Shown here: positions 12,147 to 25,426 of the stretch, in pieces
How the letters are laid out: every line of letters begins with the position of its first letter
Numbering within the stretch: position 1 is the first letter of the stretch
Assembly (NCBI GenBank): GCA_002914805.1
Contig: JXTB01000094.1
Coordinates: 414,528-478,527, forward strand
Origin: Parasponia andersonii
Taxonomy: Eukaryota > Streptophyta > Magnoliopsida > Rosales > Cannabaceae
Length of the DNA: 64,000 bases
Direction of reading: 5' to 3'
The notes under the pieces: model-generated
What the model was told of the DNA's origin: nothing
Seen by the model: only the letters and a program-made list of their open reading frames with translations
The model's database searches: none
Made by a program: the position numbers and the translations under genes

Positions 12147-13704
12147 TTTACTTTGTCGCATTTCTACTTGAGTTTCTGCCATAGAAAAAGACCTTACTAT
12201 AAAAGGACTTAAAAGTCAATAGCGTATTTGTAAAGATCATATCATATCAGAATTAATAAATTGCATATATATACCTCGTAAGTTGCTATGAAATATTTAA
12301 GGTTTTATGGTTAATACCGACAAATTTGAGAATTTTGCATAGCTTGAACTGCATTTATATATTGCTATATAGTAGCTAGCAAGATTAAATTCAACACGGT
12401 CTTTATTAAATAATAGTTTATCATTATGCTTGTTTTCATGGACTTGCTACTAGCTATAGTTAAACTCGAGTCTTCGGTATACGTCATCAGAAATAAATTT
12501 AACTTCAATAGCTTTATTGCGTAAGCCAGAACCAGATGAAAAGCACATTAATCTGGCCAATGGAAGAGGCGTCTATGTTTTTACTAATGGTAAAAGATAA
12601 AATTTTTATGAAACTTGACTAGCAAGTAGAAGAGTTTTGTTTTATTGTGTTTCGTTTTTTATTTTTAAGAATTTCATCAGGAGGCAATATTGTAAATATT
12701 TTTAGTCTGCGTGCATAATGTCATGAAATGCCACATTAGGACAACTGTGGTCAGCTTCTCCTATTAAAATTTCGAGTTTTTTTTAGCTATATATGTAAAT
12801 TATAAAAAAATCCAAAATTTTCCCCCGTTGAAATTCAAAATTTCTACCCTCGTCCATTTGAAAATTTTGATCATCAGCTTTGGCTCGAGGAGTTAAAAAT
12901 CTAATTAAATTTATATATTTTCATTATTTTTTTTAAAGCTTTTCTAGGTAATATGAAGTATGAACTTGTAGAATACAGGAAAAATTTCAGAATAAAATAT
13001 AAACTTCAGATAGAGACATAGAAATTAATAAGCCGAATATTCTTACAGACCTTTAACAAACTAAAAATTAAACCCTACAATTCTTTTTCCTTTCCCTTTT
13101 TTTCTTTTTTACGTGATTTTTATTTCTTAAATTATGCTTTATATATGAACACTCGATCGAACAAAATCATGACTCTTGCCCTGTGTATGATGATGTATTA
13201 TATTCCACAAGAGTTCTATAATCTATGATAAGCTAAAATTACTTATGTGTAAGAGTACTATAAAACTTGTATATTAAAATTAAGATGACTTATAGCTTAT
13301 TTATTAAAATATCACCCCATTTTCTATCTTTCAAAATATTTAGAAAAATACTTTAAAAATATCATACAGAATTTTTATTATTTTTGAAAGGTCATAAATT
13401 TAGTAATATTTTTTGAAAAATAGGTGTAAGTATCCAAAACCCATTATATTTCTACAAACTATAGTCTATTGACAGATCAATTTTATCAACCCACTACCTC
13501 AATTACGAGTCTTTTCACACATATATGTAGTTTTGGTCAAAATGAACTGTGTAATTAATATAGCTCCCCTTCTTATATATTTATATATATATATATATAT
13601 ATTATGTATATTTATTTATCAGATCAAATATAAATTTGCATATGAAGCTTAAAAGTGATTGATTATTAATTGATATCTACATTCAAGTTTTAAATAATAA
13701 TTAG
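12147..13704. other. Intergenic, no gene seen
   Basis: AT-rich sequence; a (TA)n tract near 13583-13602. No coding or RNA gene pattern was recognised. Confidence 0.45.
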
Positions 13705-14531
13705 TGTTAGATCGGTTTCTCACCAGCCGTCCACGTATCTGTGAACCGCTGATGCTGTATCCTCCAATTGTCCACGTGTTCTTGCTATTCCAAAGTACTC
13801 AGAACTTCAGGCAGGGTCAGAGAGGCAGGGGTGGCCATCTGCAATGACTCTCTGATGCTTAAGTCAGTGATCTTCCTTTGATTCAGGGTGGCAAGGATTT
13901 AGTTCTATATAAGTATATCTTTGTTTCTTGCTCGTAAACTTTTAAATATCTCTTTTTGTATGCATACATGTCCCCTCTCGGGAACGCATGACTCACATAT
14001 ATATAGTCCTGAAATTGTGAACCACCCGGTTCTCAATCTCAGAACTGAGTACCTTTTTCTTCAAAGTTTTTTCCAGAGGTCACAGGCCGAGATTACTGTG
14101 ATCTAATCTATATCGTTGTAGTCTGGTATCCGCCGCCTCCTATGACTTGAGTCTGTTAGGGGTGAGATTTGAATAAATCGTCATTCTGTCAGGATGGCTT
14201 GCCCCTTGCGCACACCTACCCAAGATTGCATTAAATACTCTGTCCGGGTCTGGAGTTGTGAGTTGCTTTCCATTGTATTCTAGTGGAAGACCCTTGGGGC
14301 TTCCGACTCCCCAGTTGTCGAGGTAAAGGTCGAATTGGGCCGAATCTATCCAGGGTCTGTGATGGGCTCGACCCTAACCTCGGACAGCCCAATGGTCGAT
14401 GTGGTATCATGTATGACCCACGTGACCTTTAGCTGGTCACTCTCGACACCTGTCGGACGGTGGGCCCCGTTTGTGACCTGTTCTGCCGCTTAATCGTCCA
14501 CGTGATGTATGATTTGGGAACGGATCCCACA
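13705..14531 (-). mobile_element. Solo LTR of the gypsy family whose other copy is at 18830
   Basis: On the minus strand it begins TGTGGGATCC and ends CTAACA. It aligns along its length with the + strand LTR at 18830-19645: shared words include GGGGAGTCGGAAGCCCCAAG or near variants, ACTCCAGACCC, and ATGCGTTCCCGAGAGG. Flanking pentamers are ATTAG (13700-13704) and ACTAG (14532-14536), four of five matching. No internal sequence lies on either side, so it is a solo LTR. Confidence 0.75.
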
Positions 14532-14756
14532 ACTAGTGTCAAAATTTTGTTTATTCCAGTTGAAAACACACATTAATAGACTAACTGAGAACCCTTTCTC
14601 CTTCCCTTTATAAGCATATTGGATAATTTAAGAAAAAGGGGAAAAAAAAAACCTCACTAATAATTATAACCATTACAACCCAGTTAATTAGTTTTGTGTA
14701 ATGTGTACTAGTACCGTATTGGTAGATTCGTTTAAATCTTTAGGATAATTGAGAAG

Positions 14757-14822
<66 letters not shown>

Positions 14823-15743
14823 GTTTTGTGCCTGATCAAATATCGTTATACATTTCCAAAATCATTTTGGTCGAATTCAAGTTTTCTATTCTATAATCAC
14901 GTGTTCTATATTTATTGGAGAAAATCTAGATAGCAGGACAAATATTTTGGTCCCAGAGGAATTCATTGTAAGCACACGTACATCATGCATGTTGAATATT
15001 ATGGAATTGTAATGTTAATTAGAACAAATAAAGTCTCAGTTCAAATTACCTAAAACAATTGGTCTAATTAGACTCTAAGTAGCCTGTACTCACCGCTAAT
15101 AGATCATACTTGTTCGTACACTCCAAGATGTTGTTGAATGTGAAGATTAATGAGAAGAACTAAGATTATCGAATTCATGCATATATGAAGAAATAGTCCT
15201 AGATTGTAGTGCATATATAGTTTTCTTGAATAATCCAGATTTAATGTCAAACTTAATTACGTGTTTCTTCCTTTGTAATTAAAGTCGACAGACATATATA
15301 TCCATATATAGCAGTTTCTATAGATATTTTTCTATTGAAAATTCAAAAATATTGCATATGGTCGGTCTGTGTCAATAACTTGGAATATTTACCCATCACA
15401 ATAACTTGGAATATTTACCCATCAGATCATGACTTGAAAATTAGGATTAGTTAAGCAGGGTCCTCGAACCAAAATTGAAGCCAAATTTGTTTTTTTTTTT
15501 TTTCTTTCTTTCTTGTTTAGCAGGGGTCTTCTGATCTTGGAACAAAAACATGAAAATGGATATCAAAAGAAGTATAGCTAAGCTATACTTTAAAAATATA
15601 TAAATATATATCTGCGAACCTTTAATTGGTTTAAGGAGAAGATATTATATATATATATATATAGCCATATAGATATATCTATACCTTAAGTTGGTGAAAG
15701 AAACTCTAAAAACCCATTTTTTAAATGGGTAAAATGGTTATTT
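14532..15743. other. Intergenic with a long (TA)n microsatellite
   Basis: Contains an uninterrupted TA dinucleotide tract at about 14759-14819. No gene recognised. A short direct repeat (AATAACTTGGAATATTTACCCATCA) occurs twice around 15373-15425. Confidence 0.6.
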
Positions 15744-16243
15744 GACTAAAAAAAAAAAACTAATTAAATATCACTCTCTCTCTCTCTTCTTCGTTCTCTC
15801 TCCCTTGTTCTCTCTCGCTCCCGACTCTACCTTTCTCATCCCTCTCTCATTTTCGGCCGAACTAGGCAGAGGAGGAGCAGTCACTGCATGGCCACCGTCT
15901 GGCCAGCCCAGTTACCGACAAGCCTTTCCCATACTGCTAGGAAGCTATGCCACCCACCCCTGGTCACCGCCGAGAGCCACGTATCCAGAAAATGTCATTT
16001 TTGGCCATTTGGAAATTTTTGTCACCGGCGCCATTTCAGACAATTTCAGGTTGCGTTATTGGGTTTGTTGGGTTCGCCTCGTCGAGAGAAATCTCTAGAC
16101 ATATATTTCACGATCTCATTTTGTCCGGTTTAAAAGTTGTCATTTTTGTTTATTTTTTAAGCTCGAGTTTGACTTTTAATCCAACCATTAGATTTCATTT
16201 TTGTTGTTATTTTTGGAATGTACTCGGAAAATAACGAAGTTTG

Positions 16244-16275
<32 letters not shown>

Positions 16276-17810
16276 TCACTAAATTTGTTGACCAGCATAA
16301 AAATCAATATCTACCGGCTTAGATTTTGTCTAGTTTTATGTATCACCGATCCAGTGTCGGACTGAATCTAAATTGGTCGAGTTATATGTATAACTTAGCT
16401 ATTTTGGATATTAGGAATTCAATAAAGAAGTCCATTCATTGATTCGAAGCATAGTTGAGAAGTTAATTTTTCTTAAATGAGCGATCGAGGGTGTGGAATT
16501 AGTTCTCAACTCTCCGAACGATCGTCCAACAGTACCTTGAGCATCCCATAGCGTGGTATCGCTATTTTAGTGAGGTAGGGATTCAGTTACTTTTATTTTA
16601 CATCGTTTTCTGAGTACAAGTTATTTTTGGATATATTAAAATAAGGCCATTATGCTGCCCATTTTTCTACAAAATTTAATTAACCATTTTATTAAAAATC
16701 TGAGCCTCATTTAAACTTAAATTACTGCATGACTATTTTTACACATCAGTTCAGAGTACATGTATCATCGGATCACACATGAGTCCTATGTTAGCATCAT
16801 GGAGGTTTTTATAATGTGGTGTTGTGGCCCTACTAACGGTGCAGAGTCCATAAACCCACGCGGGATATTTTTTCTGATAACCGCTTAATTTGACAGGCAT
16901 AGGCAATGTGGTTGCCTCTCTAGGTTTGGTAAGCGACACACAGGTATCTCCTCCGGTTATGGGGTAAGTGTCAGGTAGGTTGTATGGCCCATGTAGTACC
17001 AACACCCTAGTTTCCATTGATGAGAAGTGGTGAACTCATGGGTATAAGTAGATTTGTGCCATGTGTTTGTGGACTGATTGATTTTTAGATACCATACTTT
17101 TTGTATATCTATATATATATATATATGCGCATACAGATTATTAGTTTTAGATAACATGTTTATATATATATATATATATAGTTATATAGTTATATGTATA
17201 TATAGCGGACTATCAACTTTGGAAATAGATACAAAAAGCTATTTTGGATCATGCAGAGGTTTTGCATCACTAAAAAAAATTTTAAATGAGCTAACAGTTT
17301 TTCTCCCTTACAGGTGATTATTCATTCAAGTTAATTGTCTCGATGGCCAGATAATTCGCTTGGTTTATGTTACGGTCTTATTCCTATTCTTCTTCGCTTG
17401 GTCCTTATAACTTATTCCATTCTTTTCATTTTTAACTATTTAGCTAAGTGTGTTGTTTATGATAAATGAATATATGAGAATGTATTTTCTACTATTTGAA
17501 TATTTGGTATATAAACGGGACCCTTTAATTCCTAAGGAGAACATTTTTTGAAGATTTAAGTACTTAGAATTTTAATTAATCTTGTAAATTATAACTTGAT
17601 TATGTTTTTCTTGAATTTTAATTGGTCTATCTACTTTTATAAATCAAACTAAAGATAAGCTCCTTTTTATATAAAATTTCTAATGATTTGAGGACTAAAA
17701 TGCAAAAACTTAAATACTTAGTCTTCTCCAAATTTTACAAAATTCTCTACTTATCTTAATTTACAATCAAAATTACCAAAAATCACGTACTTGGATTTTG
17801 GGTCGAATCA
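15744..17810 (-). mobile_element. Solo LTR, TGTYACGACCC family, copy 3
   Basis: On the minus strand it begins TGATTCGACCC (17810) and ends at 15744. The pentamer TATTT is present on both sides (15739-15743 and 17811-17815). It is collinear with copy 2: both carry a CT-rich tract, a GC-rich segment, the word TTTTGGAATGTACTC, a (TA)n tract, a GAGTTATATGTATAACTTAG-like word and GATCGAGGG. ORFs here (for example 15742-16098) fall in the GC-rich segment and have no recognisable protein domain. Confidence 0.72.
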
Positions 17811-18829
17811 TATTTCATTCCAAACTTTATAATTTAACTTCCTAGATAATATGTCATTTTCATTTTTTTTTGGGTTAGGCCTTCATTTAGGGCATAGACC
17901 AAATCCAACAAGGGGTTCCCACCGGCCTGCCGGGTCAAGTTCTCATCAAGATTCCAGCTAATCAATGGAAGAAAATCTATCGCATACTCGTTGACCAAAA
18001 TTAAAGTTTATATATGTCGTAAGCATGATCCATATATATGATATACTCGGATGCCGAAAGGGAAATTTCATAAAAAGATATTTGAAACTTCTAATATGTT
18101 TAATTTTTGGACAAATAACTCTCAAATTTGCAAAACAAGTAAGAAATAAACAAACTAAGAGGAACAGCCAATATCTGCATATAAATTAATAGTTGTGTTA
18201 TAAGATCTAAATAAAAAACTTAAAAGATCTTGTTATTTCAGTTTCATTTCTTAGGATATTTCACCTCTAATTATGCAAAACTATTTTTTTTAATCTTTTA
18301 CAAATTATGAAGAAATTAACTGGTAATATTGATCGATCTCGTTAATTTAAACGAGATTAGTTGACATGTCATGGTCTTATCGAAAGCAAAAAGTGAATTT
18401 ATGCATTTGCAAGGAGACAGACATCTCAATTCTTAACCTACCCATAAAAATACTTATCTAGTCGTATAATTGGTCTAAATAAAGCATTCTTTTTCTTCTT
18501 CTTTTTCATTACTTGTCAACTCCACTTATATATTTCTGAAAGTCGAATCTTGTACATATGACGACTTAGCCGACCTAGTGTAAAAGGTACATATTCCAAA
18601 GAAACCCATAGATTATGTATAAACTTTTTATTTTGATATTTCATGAATGTAATAATTATTTATAATTTAAGGACATCATGACTGACACTTAGATTAAGCT
18701 GCACATACCCTGTAATATACTTATAGGCCACATTATTCGATGTAATTTTTTAGCATTCTAACATTATTTGTATTTCGGTGCACACTAGTTATATATCTTT
18801 ACTCATTTTAGAATTAAAAGGACGATGAT
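17811..18829. other. Intergenic, no gene seen
   Basis: AT-rich sequence; nothing supported as coding or structural RNA. Confidence 0.45.
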
Positions 18830-19645
18830 TGTAGGACCCGTTCTCGAACCTTATGTCACGAGGAAGACCACGCGGATCGCACGTGATCTCACAATCGACC
18901 GTTGGGCCGTCCGAGTTTAAGGCCAAGTCCATCACTGACCCCAGACGGTTTGGCCCAGTCTGACCCCAACCTCGACAGCTGGGGGTCGGAAGCCCCAAGG
19001 GTCTGCCATCTGAGAACAGCGGCCCTTACGGAAGGGTCAGAAGCCCCAAGGATCTTCAGACTGAATATGATGGAAAGCAACCCACGGCTCCAGACCCAGA
19101 CAGAGCATTTAATGCGATCGTGGATAGGTGTGTGTGCCAGGAACAAACCGTCCTGACAGAACGACAATTTACTCAAATCTTACTCCTGACAGATTGAAAC
19201 CGTAAGAGGCGGCGAAAATCAAGCCACGGTAGCACAGAGGAGATGGCAGAAATCTCGGCCAGTGACTGTTGAAATAGATCTTGAGGTGAAAGGTACTCAT
19301 TCCTGAGATTGAGAACCATGCAGTTCACTATTTCAGGACTACATATATAAAAGCCATGCGTTCCCGAGAGGGGTATGTACACTAAAAAAAAACAGATATA
19401 TATAGAAAATTCTAAAAAAAGAAACAGAGAGATCTTTTAATATTAAAATATTTTCCTTGCTATCCTGTATCAAAGATAAACCACTGACTTAAGCATCGGA
19501 GAGTATTTGTAGGTAGCCACCCCCGCCTCTCCGATCTTGCTTGGAGTTCAGAGAGCTTTGAGACAGCAAGGACACGTGGACAGTTGGAGAATATAACATC
19601 AGCAGTTCGAGACACGTGGACGGCTAGTGAGAAACCGCTCCAACA
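18830..19645 (+). mobile_element. 5' LTR of a truncated Ty3/gypsy element
   Basis: Begins TGTAGGACCC and ends CTCCAACA, with a TATA box (TATATAAAA, 19344-19352). It is followed by a primer-binding-site-like sequence and a gag fragment, so this copy is a 5' LTR. It matches the solo LTR at 13705-14531 in inverse orientation. ORFs on both strands inside it are fortuitous. Confidence 0.75.
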
Positions 19646-19648
19646 GTT

Positions 19649-19666
19649 TAGCGCCGTCTGTGGGAA
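19649..19666 (+). other. Primer-binding site of the gypsy element
   Basis: Three bases after the LTR lies TAGCGCCGTCTGTGGGAA. Plant gypsy elements commonly have TGGCGCCGTCTGTGGGAA here, complementary to the 3' end of a tRNA (I recall tRNA-Arg for Ogre-like elements). The second base is A rather than G, consistent with decay. Confidence 0.6.
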
Positions 19667-19741
19667 CGAGTTGAGCGTGGAAAAGAGAGTAAAAAACTCG
19701 CGACCACGCTCTCCCCGAACAAAAAAGCCATACAAGGTCTG

Positions 19742-20411
19742 ATGGCACCCTCAAGAATGACAACCAGGAGCACACGTCCCGATGCCAAAAAAAGCTCCCG
19801 AGAAGAACGACCAGATCTGGGGCAGAAGCTGGATCAGATACTTGCCACCCTGGCAGAAGCAAACAAAAAGGCAGAGATGGCCCACGAGGCCGTCTTGGGT
19901 CTAAGGGACGAGGTCGTAGAGATAATGCTCGACTCGAGGGTTTGCTGGCAAGTGAAGATAGGACCCATCGGAGGGAAGATTTCGGCTAAGAAGTGCAACA
20001 AGAGCTCAGAAGCCAACCGCGGGGAGAAGCTCCCGCTCCGTCCGGGTCACGAATGCAGGGGGTACGGCAAAGCCAGTCGAGACCTTTTCAAACCAGGGGG
20101 GCAACAGGCGGAAGACACCATGAAAGCCCTGGGGGTACGCCCCCGACTGGAAGCAAGAGATGATAGCGGAGTTGGATAAGAGACTCGGCAACCATCATAG
20201 CCAGACCCCCGATGATCTGGCAGAACAAACTGTGCGAGACATCTACCGGACGGCCTTCGCCGACTGGATCCAGATGGAAACCAGGCCGAGAGACTTCACG
20301 ACCCCGACCTTCAGGCCGTTCGAGGGGAAAACTGACCCCTTCGACCACGTATACCACTTCATAATTGAAAATTTAATGAGGAACGAGAACTTTCTAACCT
20401 TAATGAGTTGA
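19742..20411 (+). pseudogene. Truncated gypsy gag
   Basis: Two overlapping frames cover a gag N-terminus. The first (19742-20179) starts MAPSRMTTRS, has an acidic/basic coiled-coil-like stretch (KLDQILATLAEANKKAEMA) and ends in low-homology sequence. The second (20160-20411) contains METRPRDFTTPTFRPFEG and DPFDHVYHF, words characteristic of plant gypsy gag proteins, then runs into AT-rich sequence and stops. A frameshift therefore splits the gene, and the homology ends abruptly near 20368; no capsid remainder, zinc knuckle, protease or reverse transcriptase follows. The element is truncated. Confidence 0.7.
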
Positions 20412-23400
20412 TGTTGACGCCAATGTTGATGTAATAACCGGATTGTAATTTTAAATAGTAAAACGACTATATATAGAAGAGAAAAATATAGTTTTATAGT
20501 CCTTCAGCTGGAATTGATACAGCCCACGTCCATTGTAGCCAATATTATTAAGAGAATTTATAAGAGATAATTTACAAGAGTTTTTCTATATGGCGTTACT
20601 GTATCAAGCAAGTGGTAATAGTTAGAAACAATATAGTATTGTTGGAAATGAGTGAATTTTGTCTCATACTTTCTTATTTAACGAGTCACAATAATTTCAT
20701 CAACAATCGAGGAAATCAAGTCTCAAAATTGGCATGCTCGCTCCCAATTATTATTCTTCTCCTCGAATGATATCATAATTCTCGTAATCATCAACGAGCA
20801 GACTACTTCGAGCAGACAAGAAATTACCCACAACAGTTGACATATGGTACTAAAGGAGCCGCTTACTATGTAGTTTCGCAATTCATATGTACAAAGTCTT
20901 AGAAATTTATGTCAAGCCTTTTTAGTTGTTGGGAGAGAGCATCCAGCTCCTCGTCACATTTATTCCGAGTCATACATGACTTAATTTCAATATGGATTAC
21001 ACACGGTTTGGCTTGTCTGTTTCATGCTTCTTAAAGATTTTGTTAGTCTGTTTAGAAATATTTTCTTAATTGTTCTGTCTTCTCTTTTAATTTTTTGTCC
21101 CAAAGTTGGCACGGCAAAGGAACATGAAATATGCCAAGCATGTTTTCTTTTTTTTGGGGGGTGGGGGGAAGAGGTGTCAATGATCTATTTTTTTGTTGAA
21201 AAAGAGCATGTACTTTGTATCTCTTTTCGGTTTGGAAAATTTTCATGTTTATTAAAGGCGTCTCATGCGTTGAAGTTTGAACAAATGTTGTACATTAATA
21301 AATTCAAGAATTTAATATCCACGATAATTAAGATTTGAGATCACAATTTAGCAAACTATATAAGCAGTTAATGGTAAAAAAAAAAATACACCATTAGCTA
21401 GCGGTAAAATATAAAGTTATACGAGATGTGTAATTTGTGTAGGAGAAAGGGTTCAAGTCCTAATAAAATTCAAAAAAAAATTCTAATTCTTAATTTAAAT
21501 ATATATATATATAAGCGATAAAATATACAAAAGAGGTCTACACGATTACCACCTTTTTGTCTTAAATCATCTTATAGGCCTCTTAGCGTGTTATATACTA
21601 CCCACATTATATTTTCGTTACAAAATACATGCGTTAATCTAGCCGATTATTATAACGTGATATCTTTTTAACCTTAATTATATAACATGTACTAAAAAGT
21701 GAATTTTGTTTTTCTTTTTTTGCTGGGAAAAAGTGAATTTAGCTGCTAAGAATAATCCTTCATATATGAGGACTAGAGCTATTCTCTTAATTTATTTGTT
21801 CTGTTTCATAAAGGAGTACACTCAAACTCAATAATATTGGAAGTCAATTCGTTATTATACTGAACCAATTAGCTAGCCTTAATTAACAAAGTCAATAAAG
21901 TAATAAAGGTAAAGTTGGGGATGTGGACTTAGCTTGCACGCCAAATAAGTAGATGATCATGTCCCACGTTCCCCTCGCCATCATATCCACTATTTATTAT
22001 ATCGTTAGCTAGGGAAACATGTTTAATATTTTAGACACTGTTATACAATAAATTGTATTTTTTTTTCTAAATTGATTGTCAAACTTTTTATTAAAAAAAA
22101 AATTGATTGTCAAACTTTCCCTCACCCACCATAAAAGTACACCAAAAAATATATATATATATATATTCTTTTGTATCAGAAAAAAAAAAAAAAAAAGAAG
22201 AAAAAACTGATCCTAATTATGGAGATTTATATTAAGGTTGGATCATATGTGGTTTCATTCTCATCATTAGGAGTTGGAGATGGACGCGTCCAACTGAAAA
22301 AACGCCAAAACGGGGCCCTTTTTTCTTTAGTGTGAATATTAACAGTCAACTTTAGTGGCACCATGTGAGATTCACGCATGTATCTAAATTTCATTAATGG
22401 AGCAGAAAAGGGTTTATAGCTGCTAATGAAAGACAGTGTAAACTGGACACAGTGTGAAACTCGTGCTTAATATTTATTAAGTTTTTTTAATTAATTATAC
22501 TCTTCTCTTGCTCGATTAATTAAGTATAAGAAGGTTATGGTACTCTGATATAAGATAATTAACTACCATATGTAAATCATTTGATCATGATCATGTATTG
22601 AGAGAAGTTAAGGGTACATAGATATTGATATACTTGATATGCCTTATTAATGAATCACTTGATAATATCTTAAAAAATTGAAAGGTTATTTCTCAATATC
22701 GGGTATATCTACGATAATGACGATGATAGGAGATTTGTTTGCAACTAGGTTTAGTGCCACATGCATGTCTACTTAATTGTTCTCCCACTTCATAAAAACG
22801 TGCATTAATGGTTTGATTAATTCGTTTGGCAATATAATGGTAGTGGGAGAGAGAGAGATAGGAGTGGAGAAATGCCAAACGCATATCTGTTGAGGAACAA
22901 ACAGCAAGGTAGAATCTTAATTTATGTATGTGAGTAATGTTAAATATATACTTACTTTTTATACCAAAACCTTTAAAAAAGCAAATGATGTGACATCACA
23001 CAATTTTAAATGGTCATGTAGTCCCAATCTGAGATAAGATGTGGTTTAAAATTATGTTACAATATTATATGCAAGTTTGTTAAGTGAAAAATGAGTATTT
23101 CTAGCTAGCCTTATGGTTATGTAGATCTTGTGTGCTCATATAAATTAATTTTATTTACCAAAAGTTTCCGACATATATGTTATGCTCAACTCCTGTTATC
23201 TCCACTGCAATTAAGATATACATATTAATTTTTTGCCTTTTTTTCATATGAAAAATATGTCTCTTGTCATTACTATTTTTATGTTATGTATATCTTCCCG
23301 CGTGAGAAAATAAGCACATTTAATGTCTTTTAATTGATGCTATAAAGCTAAACACGATCATTTTTTTTTTTTATGGACATGTTGCAATAATAATTACACT

Positions 23401-25296
23401 TCGAACCAATATCATACTTAAGAGTTTGAAAGATACACAAACTACAGGAAATACATATTAGTTAGCTCTTAGCAGCTAGGGCTCCAAATTTGTCAAAATG
23501 AAAAAGTTGATTAAGAATCATATACCTACAATAGTTTCAGCACGGCAAAATTTTTTTTAAAAAAAAGATGATATATATAAACTTATAAATCATACACGTA
23601 GCATTTATTAAAATACAAATTTCAATTTGTTTTTGGCCGTAATGCCTTCATTCTTTTTATACGTTAATGCGTTCTATATTTTTGAACAATATTAGTATGT
23701 GTTTTGAAAGAGTTTAGGTTCATAGTCGTCTAGAAAAGTCTTACTTAACAACATCCTGCCAAGATAGGAAATTGACCTTAGAATATTTTGACCCGTATGA
23801 CTCGAATATATATTTTATATTTAGACCTATACTTGTAGTTGAAAATATCAATTCAAAATTCAACTTTTACTTCAATCCCCGTAATATAGCATCATAGCTG
23901 ATTAAAACAAAAAAGGTACTGCATGCCCTAATTCAACTTTGCACTGAGTCTTAGTAATAACGATAATAACAATATCAATATAACCAAGTACCAAGAGTCG
24001 ATCTTGTTCACCAATTAATGTTGGTCTTAATTATTACGATAAAAAAATTCGTCGATCAAATGAATTTTTCTAAGACCTAAAAATCAAAAGTCAGAACTAC
24101 ATTACTAAGGGACTAGATTATTAATGAATGTAAATTAAGTGGATAGTTATTGTTTATTGAGCCGAAAATATCATGTACACCATTTTCAACACAAAGCACC
24201 ATTTTTGCCATGAACGTACGAGGCAAGAATATGTCAAAAACCAAAATGGACTGCTACCTATTTTCAAACACACAAAATACTGTTGGAGATACTTTAAAAC
24301 TATTAATAAATTAATCAAATTTCATGAGGAACCGACGGAACTTAAATGCTTAATTAATTAAATAGACAACATAATACATTATTTGCTGAATATTAATTCC
24401 TTCTCAGTTATGAACCATAAAAAATACTCTTTTAAGAAAATGAAAAGGTTATCATTCATATATTTCCCAACGACTTTTTCATTTGTTTTTCTTAAAGGAT
24501 ATCATATTTCTAATTACTGACTTTTAATAAGTAATAATGAGAAATCACATAATAATGTATGACTATGAACTCACATCTCATTTACCTAAATTTTAATAAT
24601 TAACATATTATATGAGATAATGCGAATTAAAAAAAATACCTAATATTTAGTTTTTAATTACTATTCCACCGGGGGATTAGTTGGTCCGTACAGTGTCATA
24701 CGGTCGTAGACTCGTACCTTTCTTGTCCAATATCCATGGACCACCACCGCGAAGAAAAGTGATGTGAACTCGACATATAGCAAAAAGTTTGCTTTTTCCA
24801 CCCCCAAAATCAACCAATCCACAGAGCCGACTGAAGGGCATAATTGTCAACATGGTAAAAGGGTTTGAAGCGTCGTAGGGACATTTCCGTCAATTGAGGT
24901 GTTGGAATTGGCTAATAGTGTTTGACACTGAGAGAGAGAGAGAGAGAGATCGTCGCAGACAATTACGAACAGCAGTCTTTTTGCTTTAAAATGAAAACGC
25001 GAAACAAATACACGTATACAGTCACAAACAGAAAAGGTCAATTTAATTCCGAAATAACAAGAAAAACCCCTACACTTAACTTATATTTACGTCCCCTATC
25101 TTCTTCATTCAATTGTAATATAAAGTAAACGTGTTCAGGGGCATTCAACAAATCACAAAACACGGAACTCACGGAAAGAGGTCAATACCACACACATTAC
25201 CAAAAATACCCCGATCATAAACTCATTTACTTCGTTTTCTTTTCTTTTCTCTTGTAATTATAGCGATGTTGAGGGGTACGTCTCAAAGGCTACTTC
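20412..25296. other. Long gene-poor interval upstream of the lipase gene
   Basis: About 4.9 kb of AT-rich sequence. ORFs here are 60-104 codons, lack domains and overlap on both strands. Low-complexity tracts occur at 21147-21175 (T then G), 22176-22200 (A) and 24930-24949 (GA). I see no RNA gene. The last few hundred bases presumably contain the lipase promoter. Confidence 0.5.
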
Positions 25297-25304
25297 TATA
25301 TATT
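25297..25304 (+). promoter_or_regulatory. TATA box of the lipase gene
   Basis: TATATATT lies 123 bases before the first ATG, followed by a pyrimidine-rich leader containing a (CT)n tract (about 25384-25413), a common plant 5' UTR feature. Confidence 0.5.
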
Positions 25305-25376
25305 TGGCGATCTGATCCATTCAAATTTCACTTGGTTACAACTAACAACAATTTAACAAACTCGCTTTTGTATTTT

Positions 25377-25417
<41 letters not shown>

Positions 25418-25426
25418 AATAACATA

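Noticed and set aside
15742-16234. Overlapping + strand ORFs of 81-118 codons
   Set aside because: They lie in the GC-rich part of a solo LTR with a target duplication, are not conserved as frames in the two sister LTRs, and show no domain.
18789-20357. Several ORFs opposite to or overlapping the gypsy LTR and gag
   Set aside because: LTR sequence and antisense shadows of gag; no independent protein features.
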